Shown in pieces: positions 24,768 to 34,381 of a stretch of DNA of 64,000 bases. The notes under the pieces were generated by a model. That model saw only the letters and a program-made list of their open reading frames with translations. It did no database searches and had not been told where the DNA came from. Source of the stretch: Robiginitomaculum antarcticum DSM 21748 (GTDB taxonomy: Bacteria; Pseudomonadota; Alphaproteobacteria; Caulobacterales; Maricaulaceae). The position numbers and the translations under genes are program-made. The first letter of the stretch is position 1, and the number at the start of each line of letters is the position of its first letter. Location: assembly GCF_000365025.1 (NCBI RefSeq), contig NZ_KB823013.1, positions 124,001-188,000 on the forward strand, read 5' to 3'.

Positions 24768-25088
24768 CTATGCGTGTTCTTTAACCCATTCGGATAATTT
24801 TGTTTTGGTCATAGCGCCGACTTTGGTCGCCACAACTTGGCCCTCTTTAAAAATCATCAGGGTTGGAATACCGCGCACGTGGAATTTACCGGGGGTGTCG
24901 GGGTTGTCGTCAATATTAAGCTTGGCGACCGTGATCTCATCACCCATATCTTCGGATAGTTCTTCGAGGCCGGGGCCCATTTGCTTACACGGCCCGCACC
25001 ATTCAGCCCAGAAATCCAGCAAGACGGGTTTTGTCGCGTCAATAACATCGGTTTTGAAGCTGTCATCGGTAACTTTAACTGTGGCCAT
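24768..25088 (-). CDS. trxA: Thioredoxin
   Basis: The product has 106 aa, a classical thioredoxin. VLLDFWAEWCGPCKQMGPGL contains the redox-active Cys31 and Cys34; KLNIDDNPDTPGKFHVRGIPTL holds the cis-Pro loop (GIPT), and FKEGQVVATKVGA is the final strand region. It is the general cytosolic disulfide reductant for ribonucleotide reductase, methionine sulfoxide reductases and peroxiredoxins. It lies 26 bp after addA on the same strand and ends in its own terminator. The addB-addA-trxA order is familiar in alphaproteobacteria. GGAGAG precedes the ATG. Confidence 0.97.
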   Translation of the reverse strand: MATVKVTDDSFKTDVIDATKPVLLDFWAEWCGPCKQMGPGLEELSEDMGDEITVAKLNIDDNPDTPGKFHVRGIPTLMIFKEGQVVATKVGAMTKTKLSEWVKEHA

Positions 25089-25114
25089 AGGGCTCTCCTT
25101 TAATACATCACAAT

Positions 25115-28100
25115 TTAGGTAAGAACGCCCATGCGCGGCGTCAAGGCAGAGGCCGAGAGATTCACGCCGTCCAGCACATCACCGGGGAGTTCCATGAGCC
25201 GCGCCTGCTCCGTCCACAACAAAGCGCAGCGCACAGTCTTGCCGGGGTATATAGCCCGCGCCAGCGCGCGATACGCCGCCATTTGTGCCAGATAGACGGG
25301 CGAAACATCAGCCGGCTGCGTCGGAGCGGGGCGGTTGGATTTATAATCGACGATCCACACCTCGGCATCTGTGACCGTGATGCGGTCAACTTGGCCATTA
25401 ATATAGATATCCGGGGGCAAGCCTTCAGCCTGTCCGGCAAGACTGACTTCAGCCTGACTTCCGGAGGCGAAGATAGGGGCGAAATCAGAATGCTCCAGAA
25501 CAGCGAAAATCTCCTCCATCATATCCTCAATTTCCTGCGCGCTCATATCGGCCCGCGCGGTGAGGAATTGCCGCGCGACATCACGGCGTCGGGCGGAGTC
25601 GATATCGGGCAGAATTTCCAGCAATTTGTGAATGCGCCGTCCGCGTTCAAACCGGTCATGACCACCGCGCAGCGTGTCCAGCGGCGAGCGGGCAGCGGGC
25701 GGGGCGGCGTCCGCGCCCGCGAGCAAATGCGACGGGCTGACATGGCGCGGCGGCGGCGCGTCAGAAGTAGGCGCGCGCCTGGCCCAATCCGGCACGATAG
25801 ATTGAACGTCGTCTTCCGAGGCCGCGCGCAGTGTTTCAATCTGTGCACCATATACCTGAACAGTACCAAATGACTCGTGTTTGTCCTCATATGTCTCATC
25901 GCCAAGCGCGTCGAAACCGCGTGACATCCAGTCATACCAGCTGCCATCTTTCGCGCTGAGCTCCTTACTGCGCGCACCTGACTCATAGCCGCAGCAGATC
26001 AGCCGCGTTTCCGCGCGCGTCATCGCCACATATAACAGCCGCAAATACTCGCCGGTCATATCGGCGTCGCGCTGGCTATAGAGCGGCTCCAAAGCGGCAG
26101 GCCGCGCATCTTTACCCGCTTTGCCGACATAGCCGATCTCCGGCAAATCCTGCGGCACAAGCGCCGCGCCGCGATCGGCGGGTAGATCATAGGTGTCCGG
26201 CAAGATCACCACCGGGCTTTCAAGTCCCTTCGCGCCGTGAACCGTCATCACCCGCACTTCATCGCCGCCGCTATCCGCCTCGCGTTTCAGCTCGCTCTGA
26301 TAAGTATCAAACTCATGCAGAAATCCGTCAAGGCTGGGCGCGCCGCGGCGTTGATGTTCTAATGCGCGCGATAGAAACGCCTCGATCGGATCGCGCGCCT
26401 CCGCGCCGAGACGCGCCTCGAACCGCGCCATAACGCTCGCCCCGTCATCAAACACATGGGCTAAAACCTGCGCGTAAAACTCATAAGGCGGCAAAGCGCG
26501 CGCCTGTCTGATCCAGCCGTTTAATGTCGCGCGAATTTCCAAAATTTCCGGAAACGGCGCAGCGGTTACGGCCTCAAATAATGTACCGTCTCGGCCAATA
26601 GCCAGCGCCATAAGCCCTTCTTCGGGCAGGCCGAAAATAGGCGATCGCAGCACCTCAGCCAATGATAAATCATCGGAGGGCAGCGCCAAGAACTTGCCCA
26701 GCGAGACCAGATCCTGCACCCCGATATTATCGGGCAGTTTCAACCGGTCAGCACCCGCCACCGCAACGCCTTCTTTTTTCAGATTGCGGATAAGGGCGTG
26801 AAAAAACGGCGACCTGGAGCGAAGCAAAATCATAATATCGCCGGGCCGCATGGCGCGCGCGGATTTTGCTTTGACGTCCCAAATGCTGTGGCCGTCTTTA
26901 ATCCAGCCGCTGACGGATGTGGCAATAATCTGCGCCAGCTGCTCGCGGCTGCTATTCTCAGCCATCCGGTCCAGCGGCGCGTCCCAAGCGCTCTCAATCG
27001 CCTCCGTCTCCGGCACGCGGGTCAGCGGCCACAGCTCGACACGGCCAGCATCATCTCGAATGGCTTTATGCTCGGCAATATCGCCGCCGGGCGGGTAGTC
27101 ATACACCTGCTTAATCGCGCCGCTTTCATTAAAAATAGCATCGACGAAAGACAGTATTTGCTCTGCGGAGCGAAAGCTGTGCTTCAGCGCGACGGCTTCG
27201 AAACGTCGCGGATCGTCGGCGCTGCTGCTCTGGCCCTGATCTAAAAACAGTTTCGGTTCCGCGCCCTGAAACCCATAAATGGACTGCTTCTCGTCGCCCA
27301 CGGCAAAGCGCGTGCGTCCGTCGCCCAGCGTTGCGCCGAACTCTTCGGACAGCGCATTGATGATCGCCCATTGATCGCCCGCCGTGTCCTGCGCCTCGTC
27401 AACCAGAACATGGTCTGCGCCTTGATCTAATTTATAGCGCACCCAGTCGCGCGACTCACTATCGACCAGCAAAGCGCGGGCTTTTTCAATCAGGTCAGAA
27501 AAATCGAGCAATCGCCGCTGCGTCTTGAGCCGCCCGTAAACCCTCGCCGCAGGAACCGCGAGGGTGAAAATCGTTTCGGTCAACTCGACAAGATCAATTT
27601 GTAAAAGCTCTTGATTGAGCGCAAAAAGCCGCGCGCCTTCATGGCCGTATTCATTGCCGCGTCTGGTGCTGCCGTAAATTGATTTCAAATCTTTACCGCC
27701 CGACAATAAGGAATCCACTACGCCTTTGGTCGTCAACATTGCTTCGTAATATTCAGTAAACACATCAAAATCGTCAGGGTTTTCCAGAAGCGGGAGAAGT
27801 TTGGCTGCCAGTTTTATATTTGTCGCTGTTTCATCAAGAAAAGGCACTGCACTTTTTAATAATGACCAGTCAGTTTGATTATGCGCTGCGCGCATGATCG
27901 TCTCCGCGCTCTCATCATCTTTAAGTCCAAAGCGTTCGCGTAATTTGATGCCCGCCATAGGCCCGTCTGCCAGTACGCGGTGAGCATTAGTGCACGCCCA
28001 ATTGATCAGATCGTCTACCGCGCTTTGCGCATTTCGCAGAGCAATAGTCTTTATCGCACGGGCCAGCGCGCCATCCGGCTTATCTAATGCGCGATTAAAC

Positions 28101-28603
28101 AGCTCTGATTTGATCTGTGCCACCATTTGCGCGCGGGTCTGATCATCAATCATGTCATAGCCGGGCGCAATTTGTGCTTCGACAGGAAAGCGGCGCAATA
28201 GACGCTCGCAAAAGGCATGAATAGTCTGAACCTTCAACCCGTCGGGGGTTTCCAGCGCTTGCGCAAATAAACGCCGCGCGCGGGCCAGAAATTCCGGACT
28301 ACGCTGCGTCGGCACACCGTCCAGACTGTCCAAAGCCGCGATCAAATGCTCATTATCCATGACCGACCACGCGCCGAGCCGCTCAAACAGGCGGGTCTGC
28401 ATCTCGCTCGCCGCCGCTTTGGTATAGGTTAGGCAGACAATTTTATCGGGACGCGGCGTCGCCTGCGCTAATAAAATACGGATAACCCGGTCGACCAGAA
28501 CGCGGGTTTTGCCGGAGCCTGCATTGGCCGCCACGAAAACGTTTTTGTCCGGATCAGCGGCCATACGCTGCGCGGCGATGGCGGCCTTAAATGCGTCACT
28601 CAT
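25115..28603 (-). CDS. addA: Double-strand break repair helicase-nuclease subunit AddA
   Basis: The product has 1162 aa. It is a UvrD/Rep superfamily 1 helicase with a C-terminal RecB-type nuclease. Walker A is AANAGSGKTRVLVDRVIRIL (about residues 25-44), Walker B is LVDEAQDTAGDQW, later motifs include GDEKQSIYGFQGAEP and MTVHGAKGLESPVVILPD, and the nuclease core is VWIVDYKSNRPAP. With AddB it resects double-strand breaks to produce recombinogenic 3' ends for RecA. The start is one of two adjacent ATGs inside the last codons of addB, just after GGAGG; I take the second (28603), with better spacing. The overlap ensures coupled translation with addB. Confidence 0.95.
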   Translation of the reverse strand: MSDAFKAAIAAQRMAADPDKNVFVAANAGSGKTRVLVDRVIRILLAQATPRPDKIVCLTYTKAAASEMQTRLFERLGAWSVMDNEHLIAALDSLDGVPTQRSPEFLARARRLFAQALETPDGLKVQTIHAFCERLLRRFPVEAQIAPGYDMIDDQTRAQMVAQIKSELFNRALDKPDGALARAIKTIALRNAQSAVDDLINWACTNAHRVLADGPMAGIKLRERFGLKDDESAETIMRAAHNQTDWSLLKSAVPFLDETATNIKLAAKLLPLLENPDDFDVFTEYYEAMLTTKGVVDSLLSGGKDLKSIYGSTRRGNEYGHEGARLFALNQELLQIDLVELTETIFTLAVPAARVYGRLKTQRRLLDFSDLIEKARALLVDSESRDWVRYKLDQGADHVLVDEAQDTAGDQWAIINALSEEFGATLGDGRTRFAVGDEKQSIYGFQGAEPKLFLDQGQSSSADDPRRFEAVALKHSFRSAEQILSFVDAIFNESGAIKQVYDYPPGGDIAEHKAIRDDAGRVELWPLTRVPETEAIESAWDAPLDRMAENSSREQLAQIIATSVSGWIKDGHSIWDVKAKSARAMRPGDIMILLRSRSPFFHALIRNLKKEGVAVAGADRLKLPDNIGVQDLVSLGKFLALPSDDLSLAEVLRSPIFGLPEEGLMALAIGRDGTLFEAVTAAPFPEILEIRATLNGWIRQARALPPYEFYAQVLAHVFDDGASVMARFEARLGAEARDPIEAFLSRALEHQRRGAPSLDGFLHEFDTYQSELKREADSGGDEVRVMTVHGAKGLESPVVILPDTYDLPADRGAALVPQDLPEIGYVGKAGKDARPAALEPLYSQRDADMTGEYLRLLYVAMTRAETRLICCGYESGARSKELSAKDGSWYDWMSRGFDALGDETYEDKHESFGTVQVYGAQIETLRAASEDDVQSIVPDWARRAPTSDAPPPRHVSPSHLLAGADAAPPAARSPLDTLRGGHDRFERGRRIHKLLEILPDIDSARRRDVARQFLTARADMSAQEIEDMMEEIFAVLEHSDFAPIFASGSQAEVSLAGQAEGLPPDIYINGQVDRITVTDAEVWIVDYKSNRPAPTQPADVSPVYLAQMAAYRALARAIYPGKTVRCALLWTEQARLMELPGDVLDGVNLSASALTPRMGVLT

Positions 28604-31600
28604 CATCGCCTCCCTCACCCGTGCTGGCCCATTCAGCGCGGCGCGCGAGATGGTCATAATCGGCATATTTATTTTCAAATTTTGGCAGGGGGTTAGACAT
28701 ATAGGGCATATTCGGATCGTCAAAATCGGCAATGCGTTTGCGAAGCCCCTCAGCGGCCTGCGCGATTAAGTCCGGCGTCTCACGATAGGCTTTATTGCGC
28801 CCTCCCGGCTCACCCTGCGCGGTGCGGGCAAAGGCGTTTCGCCCTGACAGCCGCACATAACCCAATTCGGAAACCTCCCTCTCCATCGTCTCCCCGAATG
28901 CGCCGGACTGCGCCATATAGCCGAGCAGAGCGAGCTGCGGCGCGATGCCGATATTGACCTCGCCAGCACCCGACGGCATGCCGGTTTTATAATCCAGTAT
29001 CGATAAGCCGTCCGGCCCTGTATCAATGCGGTCAGCAATGCCGGATAGGGTGAAATCCCCCTCCGACGTTGGGATTTTAAGCGCGCCTTTTTGCTCGATC
29101 CCGACCGTGCGATAACCGTCGTCGCGGCGCCCGCGTTCCCAGTCGACAAACCAGATCGCAAGTTGCTTGAGATTGGCGCGCTCAAACGCCATCTCTTCGG
29201 GCGCAAAGCCGCCAGCAAGGAGCTCTTCCTCAAAACGCTCCGTCAGCCAAGAGACAGCTTTGTCGGGCACGGCCTTAGCGAAGTGATGAGAGAAGATTTC
29301 CACTGCGGCGTGAATAGCATTGCCATATTCGCGCGGCCCCGGCCCCTCGCCCAGCGCATCAAGAGCGTCCAGTTTCAAAATATTTGCGGCATATATTGCA
29401 TAGGGATCGCGCAGCCATGTCTCGATCCGCGTCACCGATAAGCGGCGCGGACGGTCTTTGACCTTGGGGCGCGGGGCGGGCGGCTGTGCGGGCATCACGT
29501 CCGATGCATCGACATGATCCACAGCGCGCGCAATCGCCAGATAATCGGTATCGGGCGCAAGGCGCTCCAGCACTTTGTCTTCAGCAATATTACCGTCCGG
29601 CTCACTGGCATAAAGCGCGCCGCGTATCAGGGTTTTAAGCCGCCATAACCAGCGCGAGGCAACAACCGGCGCGTCATTGTCGCGCGCCGCGCGGGTCAGC
29701 GTGACGTCGGGATGGGCGGCAAGCTGGGCAAAGTCATGAGCGGATAAACCAAAGCGCCGCTCCGGCGAGGACAGGCCCAACTCCTGACGCATATGGCGCG
29801 GCAATAGCGGATCGATTTGCGGCGCGGCGGGCCAGACGCCCTCATTCAAACCACCTAATATTAATTTATCCGCGCGGATCATCCGCGCTTCCAGCGGGCC
29901 GAGAATTTGCAGGCGCGGATGGGTTCCAAAGCGCGGCCGCACCACGCGGCCCCGCATGAGATTGGTCAGCAGGCGCGTGAAGGTTTCCAAATCTCCGCCG
30001 GGCAAGCGCTGCCCATGGGAGAGCATATCCGTGCATAATTTCGCCGCCGCGTCGCCATCCTCACCGCGCCATAACATCTGCGCGCCGGTATCGGCATCGG
30101 TCGCCGCCAGCTCTGCGGCAATTTCGCAGAGCGCGCGGGCGCGTTCGCTATGGCCGCGCGGCTCATCAGCACTGGCGGAGAGCGGGTGTAGGGTAGCCTG
30201 AACGCGGGTGAGCAGATCGATATGCGCGCCCAGATCAAGCTTGCCTTTGCGCCGTGCATTGGTTTTGTCGATCTTTCGCTTTATACCCTCAAGCGATGTC
30301 GGGCAGGCCCCGCGAAAGACATGCGGCTCCATTTCGCGCCAGAGGCGCGCCGCTGCATTGGGGCGTTTGCCAAAAGCAAATTTCGGATGTTTGAACAGAG
30401 CCGCCAGCGAAACTGCGTCCCATGGGTCATGACACAGCGCCAATATGAGCGACAGGAATGACCCTGCAGACGTCTCTTCGAGCGGCTCACCCGCCGAGAC
30501 ATCGACCCGCACGCCCCATCGCGTCAGCCGCGCTTTGACGCGGCGGCCCAGTGACGGGTCAGGCGTTACAAGCGCCGCCGTTTTACCCGGCGTGTCGAGC
30601 ACTTCGCGCATGATCAGGGCGACCACGCTGGCTTCTTCATAAGGGGTACGCGTTTCGATCAGGGAAAGCCCTTCAAGCCCTGCGTCAAAAGGATTGTCGG
30701 GCTGCGCGGAGAGAAGCGCAATACGGTCAAGCCAATCCGATGTACTGTCTGCGGGAATGAGCGCTTCGCCGATCAGTCGGCGGCGCGCAATCGGCGCCGC
30801 GCCGCTGCGGCGGCCCGGAAATTGGCGCACATCATCGCGCTCCACCCCGATCACGCCAATAGCGCGTTTGAGACTGCCCAGCGGATGGGTCTCGTCAATC
30901 TTGTCCCAGACCTCGGGCATATGTAGGTCCAGCCCCGGCAAAACGATCAGACCTTCGGGCAGGCGCGATACCACCCGCATTAAATTCGCTGTAGCGTCCA
31001 GCGTACCCGTCGAGCCCGCAATAATCACCGGATATCCCGGCGGCTCGGCCTCCCATTGTGCGGCCAGTTCACGCAGCAATGTCACCCGCCGCGCCATCGG
31101 ATCCATCAGATGATTATCGGCTAAATATTCAGGCCAGAACCGCTGCACAATTTTATAAAATATCGCGGCCTGTTCAAAATGCGCCGAGGTCGTGCCAAAA
31201 TAATCGTCCAGCGCATCAAGCTTGGTAACGTCCAGCTCTTCCATTGCCGCATCGTCCAGCAAGGACAGTAGCGGATCGGTCAGCGCCAAGGCGGCCGCCG
31301 CATCAGGCGCAATGTCGCGCAGCTTCGCTTCCTTGGCCAGCACCAGACGCGCCAGTTCAAAACGGCGATGCACAGGATCAATGGCAAGCGTAATCATATG
31401 GGCCAGATCGCCGGGCTCAAAGGGCGGCTCTTCGGGGTCAACATCGGCGAGCGGCCGCATCAGCGGCAATCGCGCCGCGCTGCCGCCATCAGGCGCAGTG
31501 GCAACAAAAGCCTCGCCAAGCTCGCGTACGGCGCGGCGGGTCGGCAGCAAGATCAGCGCTTTATTGAGGCGCTGCCCTAAAGCCTCACGCAGGCCGCTGG

Positions 31601-31688
31601 CCAGCAAAGGCAGGAATGATTCCCCGGCGGGCATATTGACGACATTAGGCGCGCCGTCCGCGCCGTCTCTGAACAAGCGCTCAGCCAT
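28596..31688 (-). CDS. addB: Double-strand break repair protein AddB
   Basis: The product has 1030 aa, the alphaproteobacterial AddB type. The N-terminal half is a degenerate helicase fold (ALILLPTRRAVRELGEAFVA; VIIAGSTGTLDATANLMRVV); the C-terminus is a RecB-family nuclease with LSGIADRIDTGPDGLSILDY then KTG, the DxK catalytic residues. No cysteine is present in the C-terminal ~300 residues: where Firmicute AddB has the first Fe-S cysteine this protein reads TWLRDPYAIYA, so the Fe-S staple appears absent. The start is the second of two ATGs (31688), within the murU end and seven bases after AGGG. It overlaps murU upstream and addA downstream. Confidence 0.93.
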   Translation of the reverse strand: MAERLFRDGADGAPNVVNMPAGESFLPLLASGLREALGQRLNKALILLPTRRAVRELGEAFVATAPDGGSAARLPLMRPLADVDPEEPPFEPGDLAHMITLAIDPVHRRFELARLVLAKEAKLRDIAPDAAAALALTDPLLSLLDDAAMEELDVTKLDALDDYFGTTSAHFEQAAIFYKIVQRFWPEYLADNHLMDPMARRVTLLRELAAQWEAEPPGYPVIIAGSTGTLDATANLMRVVSRLPEGLIVLPGLDLHMPEVWDKIDETHPLGSLKRAIGVIGVERDDVRQFPGRRSGAAPIARRRLIGEALIPADSTSDWLDRIALLSAQPDNPFDAGLEGLSLIETRTPYEEASVVALIMREVLDTPGKTAALVTPDPSLGRRVKARLTRWGVRVDVSAGEPLEETSAGSFLSLILALCHDPWDAVSLAALFKHPKFAFGKRPNAAARLWREMEPHVFRGACPTSLEGIKRKIDKTNARRKGKLDLGAHIDLLTRVQATLHPLSASADEPRGHSERARALCEIAAELAATDADTGAQMLWRGEDGDAAAKLCTDMLSHGQRLPGGDLETFTRLLTNLMRGRVVRPRFGTHPRLQILGPLEARMIRADKLILGGLNEGVWPAAPQIDPLLPRHMRQELGLSSPERRFGLSAHDFAQLAAHPDVTLTRAARDNDAPVVASRWLWRLKTLIRGALYASEPDGNIAEDKVLERLAPDTDYLAIARAVDHVDASDVMPAQPPAPRPKVKDRPRRLSVTRIETWLRDPYAIYAANILKLDALDALGEGPGPREYGNAIHAAVEIFSHHFAKAVPDKAVSWLTERFEEELLAGGFAPEEMAFERANLKQLAIWFVDWERGRRDDGYRTVGIEQKGALKIPTSEGDFTLSGIADRIDTGPDGLSILDYKTGMPSGAGEVNIGIAPQLALLGYMAQSGAFGETMEREVSELGYVRLSGRNAFARTAQGEPGGRNKAYRETPDLIAQAAEGLRKRIADFDDPNMPYMSNPLPKFENKYADYDHLARRAEWASTGEGGDDE

Positions 31689-32466
31689 TGCCATGCCCTA
31701 TCGCTGTCCATGGATTGTCCGGGTCCGCTAAAATGGCCTCAGCTATATCGCGGGCTTGCGGGTCACCGACATGGAGCCAGTATCCATCCAGCTTTTCGCC
31801 CTCAAAACCATCTTTAGAAAATACATTCACACCGTAGAGTTTGCCGCGGTCTAAACTTTTATCCCAAACTTTATTGCGGGAGAATTTTTCCGCTTTAAAC
31901 CCGTCAAAGACATGCGGGCGGCAAATTTGGACGCCCGCATACATTTCAGGCGCGACAGCTTGCCACCGGCGCGTCAGGCGTAAATCAAAGTCGGTATGAA
32001 AATCACCGGGACCGTTATAGCCAAAGGCATATTGACGGCGGGTCAGCATTAAAAGCTCGTCCATCTCATCCGTCCAATAAGAGATAAGCTTTTTGATAAG
32101 GTTTTCGCGCTGCACCCAAATGGCGTCAATATTACATATTAAAAACGGATCATCGCCGAGCAGTGATAAAGCGTTGACGACGCCGCCGCCTGTCTCGAGC
32201 AGAGCGTCACGCTCGTCAGAAATAATAATATCCGGCCCGTATGCATGCGACAAGACATGCTCTTCAAGCTGATCCGCATGCGCGTGAACATTGATAACAG
32301 CGCGCTTAATTCCGGCCTCGCCCAACCGGTCAAGCATGTGATCGATGAGCGGCTTTCCGCCAAGCGTGACCATGGCTTTGGAGCGCTCATCCGTTAGAGG
32401 TGCCATGCGCGTGCCCTGCCCCGCCGCCATGATCATGGCCGTTTTTATCGGGGCGGTTTTGCTCAT
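31681..32466 (-). CDS. murU: Nucleotidyltransferase, probable N-acetylmuramate 1-phosphate uridylyltransferase
   Basis: The product has 261 aa. It is a sugar-phosphate nucleotidyltransferase with AMIMAAGQGTRMAPLTDERS then KAM, the NTP-binding G-x-G-T-R-M-x-P-L-T signature, and further LICNIDAIWV as the metal-binding DxD-like strand. Gene order directly after an AmgK-like kinase is the diagnostic context for MurU, which makes UDP-MurNAc from MurNAc-1-P in the recycling route that bypasses de novo synthesis (the route behind intrinsic fosfomycin tolerance in Pseudomonas). The assignment rests on motifs plus context; a mannose-1-phosphate guanylyltransferase is the main alternative. Starts in an ATGA overlap with amgK. 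Confidence 0.85.
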   Translation of the reverse strand: MSKTAPIKTAMIMAAGQGTRMAPLTDERSKAMVTLGGKPLIDHMLDRLGEAGIKRAVINVHAHADQLEEHVLSHAYGPDIIISDERDALLETGGGVVNALSLLGDDPFLICNIDAIWVQRENLIKKLISYWTDEMDELLMLTRRQYAFGYNGPGDFHTDFDLRLTRRWQAVAPEMYAGVQICRPHVFDGFKAEKFSRNKVWDKSLDRGKLYGVNVFSKDGFEGEKLDGYWLHVGDPQARDIAEAILADPDNPWTAIGHGNG

Positions 32467-33488
32467 TGGCCCGCTCCATCAAATATATCTTTAACCTTGG
32501 ACAGGGCCGGATGGGCGAGATTGGCCGCGAATAAAGCTTCGACATGAGGCAGAAGGTCGAGATATCTGTCTTTGCCGTCACGTTTGGCCAGCCGCACAAA
32601 TATGCCCAGAATTTTGGCATTACGCTGCGCGCCCAAAACGGCATAAGCGGTTCGAAACCCCGCCTCATCATTAATCACGGCTTTATCGCAAAACCGCGTT
32701 ATCAGCGCGTCAGTGATATCAACACTGACCTTACGCCGTGCATCCTCGAGCAAAGAGACCAGATCATAGGCCGGATGGCCCATGACCGCATCTTGGAAAT
32801 CAATCAGGCCAACACGAAATACGCTTTGGCGCTCGGGTAGCCAGAAGATATTTTCGGCGTGAAAATCGCGCAGAACGAGGCCATGCGGCTGACTGTTTAA
32901 CACGGCAAAGGCCTGGCGCCACGCTGCCTGCATTGCGGCTTTATCCAGCGTTAGTCCTTTATGCGGCGCGTACCATTCCAGCAGTAAGTCTGTCTCAGCA
33001 AGTAACGCCGCAGGATCATAATCGCGCACCGTCCAGCTTTGCCCGAAGCTGTTTATATCTGCCGGAAATGTGCTGCGATAGAGTGCGGCGAGGCAGTCCA
33101 CCGCCGCCTCATAAAGGGGTTTTTCCACCCCGGGAGTGGCGGCGAGCACTGACGCATAGAGATCATCACCCATATCTTCCAGCAGGAGGAGGCCGGAGCC
33201 GATATCCGCGCCGTAGATTTTAGGCGCAGAAAATCCGCGCATGGAGAGTTGCTGGGAAACGGCCGTGAAGGCCACCATTTTACCGTCTGATATTTTGGCG
33301 GTTTGAACATAATCCGACGGCGCGGCGTCGTTAACGGGGGCGTCCATTAAGACGGCTTTCCGGCCATCCTTATGGGTCAGGCGGCGGTAACGGCGCGCTG
33401 AAGCATCACCCGGCACAAGGGTCTGCGCGGCGGCGGCCCAGCCTTGCACGGTGAGGAAATCCGTAATCTGCACTTCACGGTCAGACAT
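32463..33488 (-). CDS. amgK: Phosphotransferase, probable N-acetylmuramate/N-acetylglucosamine kinase AmgK
   Basis: The product has 341 aa of the aminoglycoside phosphotransferase (APH) fold. The N-lobe has DASARRYRRL and KAVLMDAP; the catalytic loop is GLVLRDFHAENIFWL, a Brenner-type motif; the metal site is VGLIDFQDAVMGHPAYDLVS. AmgK phosphorylates MurNAc (and GlcNAc) at the anomeric position for MurU. The start is ATG 33488, inside the last codons of tsaE (8-base overlap); a TTG two codons earlier is less likely. The stop overlaps the murU start. The tsaE-amgK-murU order is conserved in many alphaproteobacteria. Confidence 0.87.
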   Translation of the reverse strand: MSDREVQITDFLTVQGWAAAAQTLVPGDASARRYRRLTHKDGRKAVLMDAPVNDAAPSDYVQTAKISDGKMVAFTAVSQQLSMRGFSAPKIYGADIGSGLLLLEDMGDDLYASVLAATPGVEKPLYEAAVDCLAALYRSTFPADINSFGQSWTVRDYDPAALLAETDLLLEWYAPHKGLTLDKAAMQAAWRQAFAVLNSQPHGLVLRDFHAENIFWLPERQSVFRVGLIDFQDAVMGHPAYDLVSLLEDARRKVSVDITDALITRFCDKAVINDEAGFRTAYAVLGAQRNAKILGIFVRLAKRDGKDRYLDLLPHVEALFAANLAHPALSKVKDIFDGAGQ

Positions 33489-33936
33489 TATCAAATCTCT
33501 TTTCCCACAGCGCGTCGCCGCTCAATTTTACCATGCGGCCCGTCTCCATAAATTCAATCTCAACATGTAGCGCGCCGTCAGGCGACAAGTCCCCCAGACG
33601 CTGCGGCCATTCGATCAAAGACACACCCTCATCCAAGGCCTCCTCAATGCCCAGCTCCCAAACGTCTTCAGGATTTTCCAGACGGTACAAATCAAAATGA
33701 TAGACCGGAAATTCCGGCCCCTCATAGGTTTGCAGCAATGTATAAGTCGGGCTGGGCACGTCATCAACGTCGCATAAGGCTTTGATGAGCCCGCGCGAAA
33801 GAGTGGTCTTCCCCGCGCCCAGAGCGCCGGAGAGCAGCACCACGTCACAGGCGCGGAGACGGCCGGCCAGCCGCGCGCCAAGCGCCAGCATATGAGGCGC
33901 GTCGGTAATTTCATATTGGGCAAAAGACAGTGTCAT
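33481..33936 (-). CDS. tsaE: tRNA threonylcarbamoyladenosine biosynthesis ATPase TsaE
   Basis: The product has 151 aa from MTLSFAQYEI. The P-loop is LLSGALGAGKTTLSRGLIKA, followed by DVPSPTYTLLQTYEG, VYHFDLYRLENPEDVWELGI and SLIEWPQRLGDLSP, all typical of TsaE (YjeE). It works with TsaB and TsaD to attach threonylcarbamoyl to A37 of ANN-decoding tRNAs. It is the first gene of the minus-strand operon, whose genes overlap one after another down to addA. The frame extends 14 codons further upstream without conservation. In Caulobacter relatives this operon can follow divL; here divL is about 18 kb away. Confidence 0.94.
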   Translation of the reverse strand: MTLSFAQYEITDAPHMLALGARLAGRLRACDVVLLSGALGAGKTTLSRGLIKALCDVDDVPSPTYTLLQTYEGPEFPVYHFDLYRLENPEDVWELGIEEALDEGVSLIEWPQRLGDLSPDGALHVEIEFMETGRMVKLSGDALWEKRFDNV

Positions 33937-34038
33937 CCGGCAAATCTTTGCCGCGATAATACAGTATATGCAAGCCATTTACCTTGCATTCACGCCGCGC
34001 CCCCTTAAATAAAACCCGCATAAGCACAGGAGGCCGTA

Positions 34039-34356
34039 TTGCCTAAAATTATCTTCACTGACACGAGCGGAACATCGCGCGAAGTCGAGGCGAAAGCCGG
34101 CCAGTCCATCATGGAAGCCGCCGTCCAAAACATGGTCCCTGAAATTGACGCGGATTGCGGCGGGGCCTGCGCCTGCGCAACATGCCATGTCTATGTCGGT
34201 GAGGCGTGGACAGCGAAGTTAAAGCCTATGGCTGACATGGAAGAATCCATGCTCGACTTTGCTGAAAATGTTCAGCCTAATTCGCGTCTCTCATGCCAGA
34301 TTCTGATGAGCGATGATCTGGACGGCATTACCGTCGAGACGCCCGAGAGCCAGTAA
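34039..34356 (+). CDS. [2Fe-2S] ferredoxin, adrenodoxin type
   Basis: The product has 105 aa and starts at a TTG (34039) preceded by a perfect AGGAGG five bases upstream; no ATG start fits. The cluster ligands are C40-x5-C46-x2-C49 and Cys86 (in SRLSCQI), within [18 protein letters not shown]; Cys44 is extra. [20 protein letters not shown] is the adrenodoxin/Fdx recognition region. It transfers single electrons to monooxygenases or Fe-S assembly. It is followed at 25 bp by an IscU-like scaffold gene, which suggests a role in Fe-S cluster biogenesis, though P450 partners elsewhere are not excluded. It is divergent from tsaE. Confidence 0.93.
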   Translation: MPKIIFTDTSGTSREVEAKAGQSIMEAAVQNMVPEIDADCGGACACATCHVYVGEAWTAKLKPMADMEESMLDFAENVQPNSRLSCQILMSDDLDGITVETPESQ

Positions 34357-34381
34357 AGCCGAAGTGTGATAGAGAGCGGGC

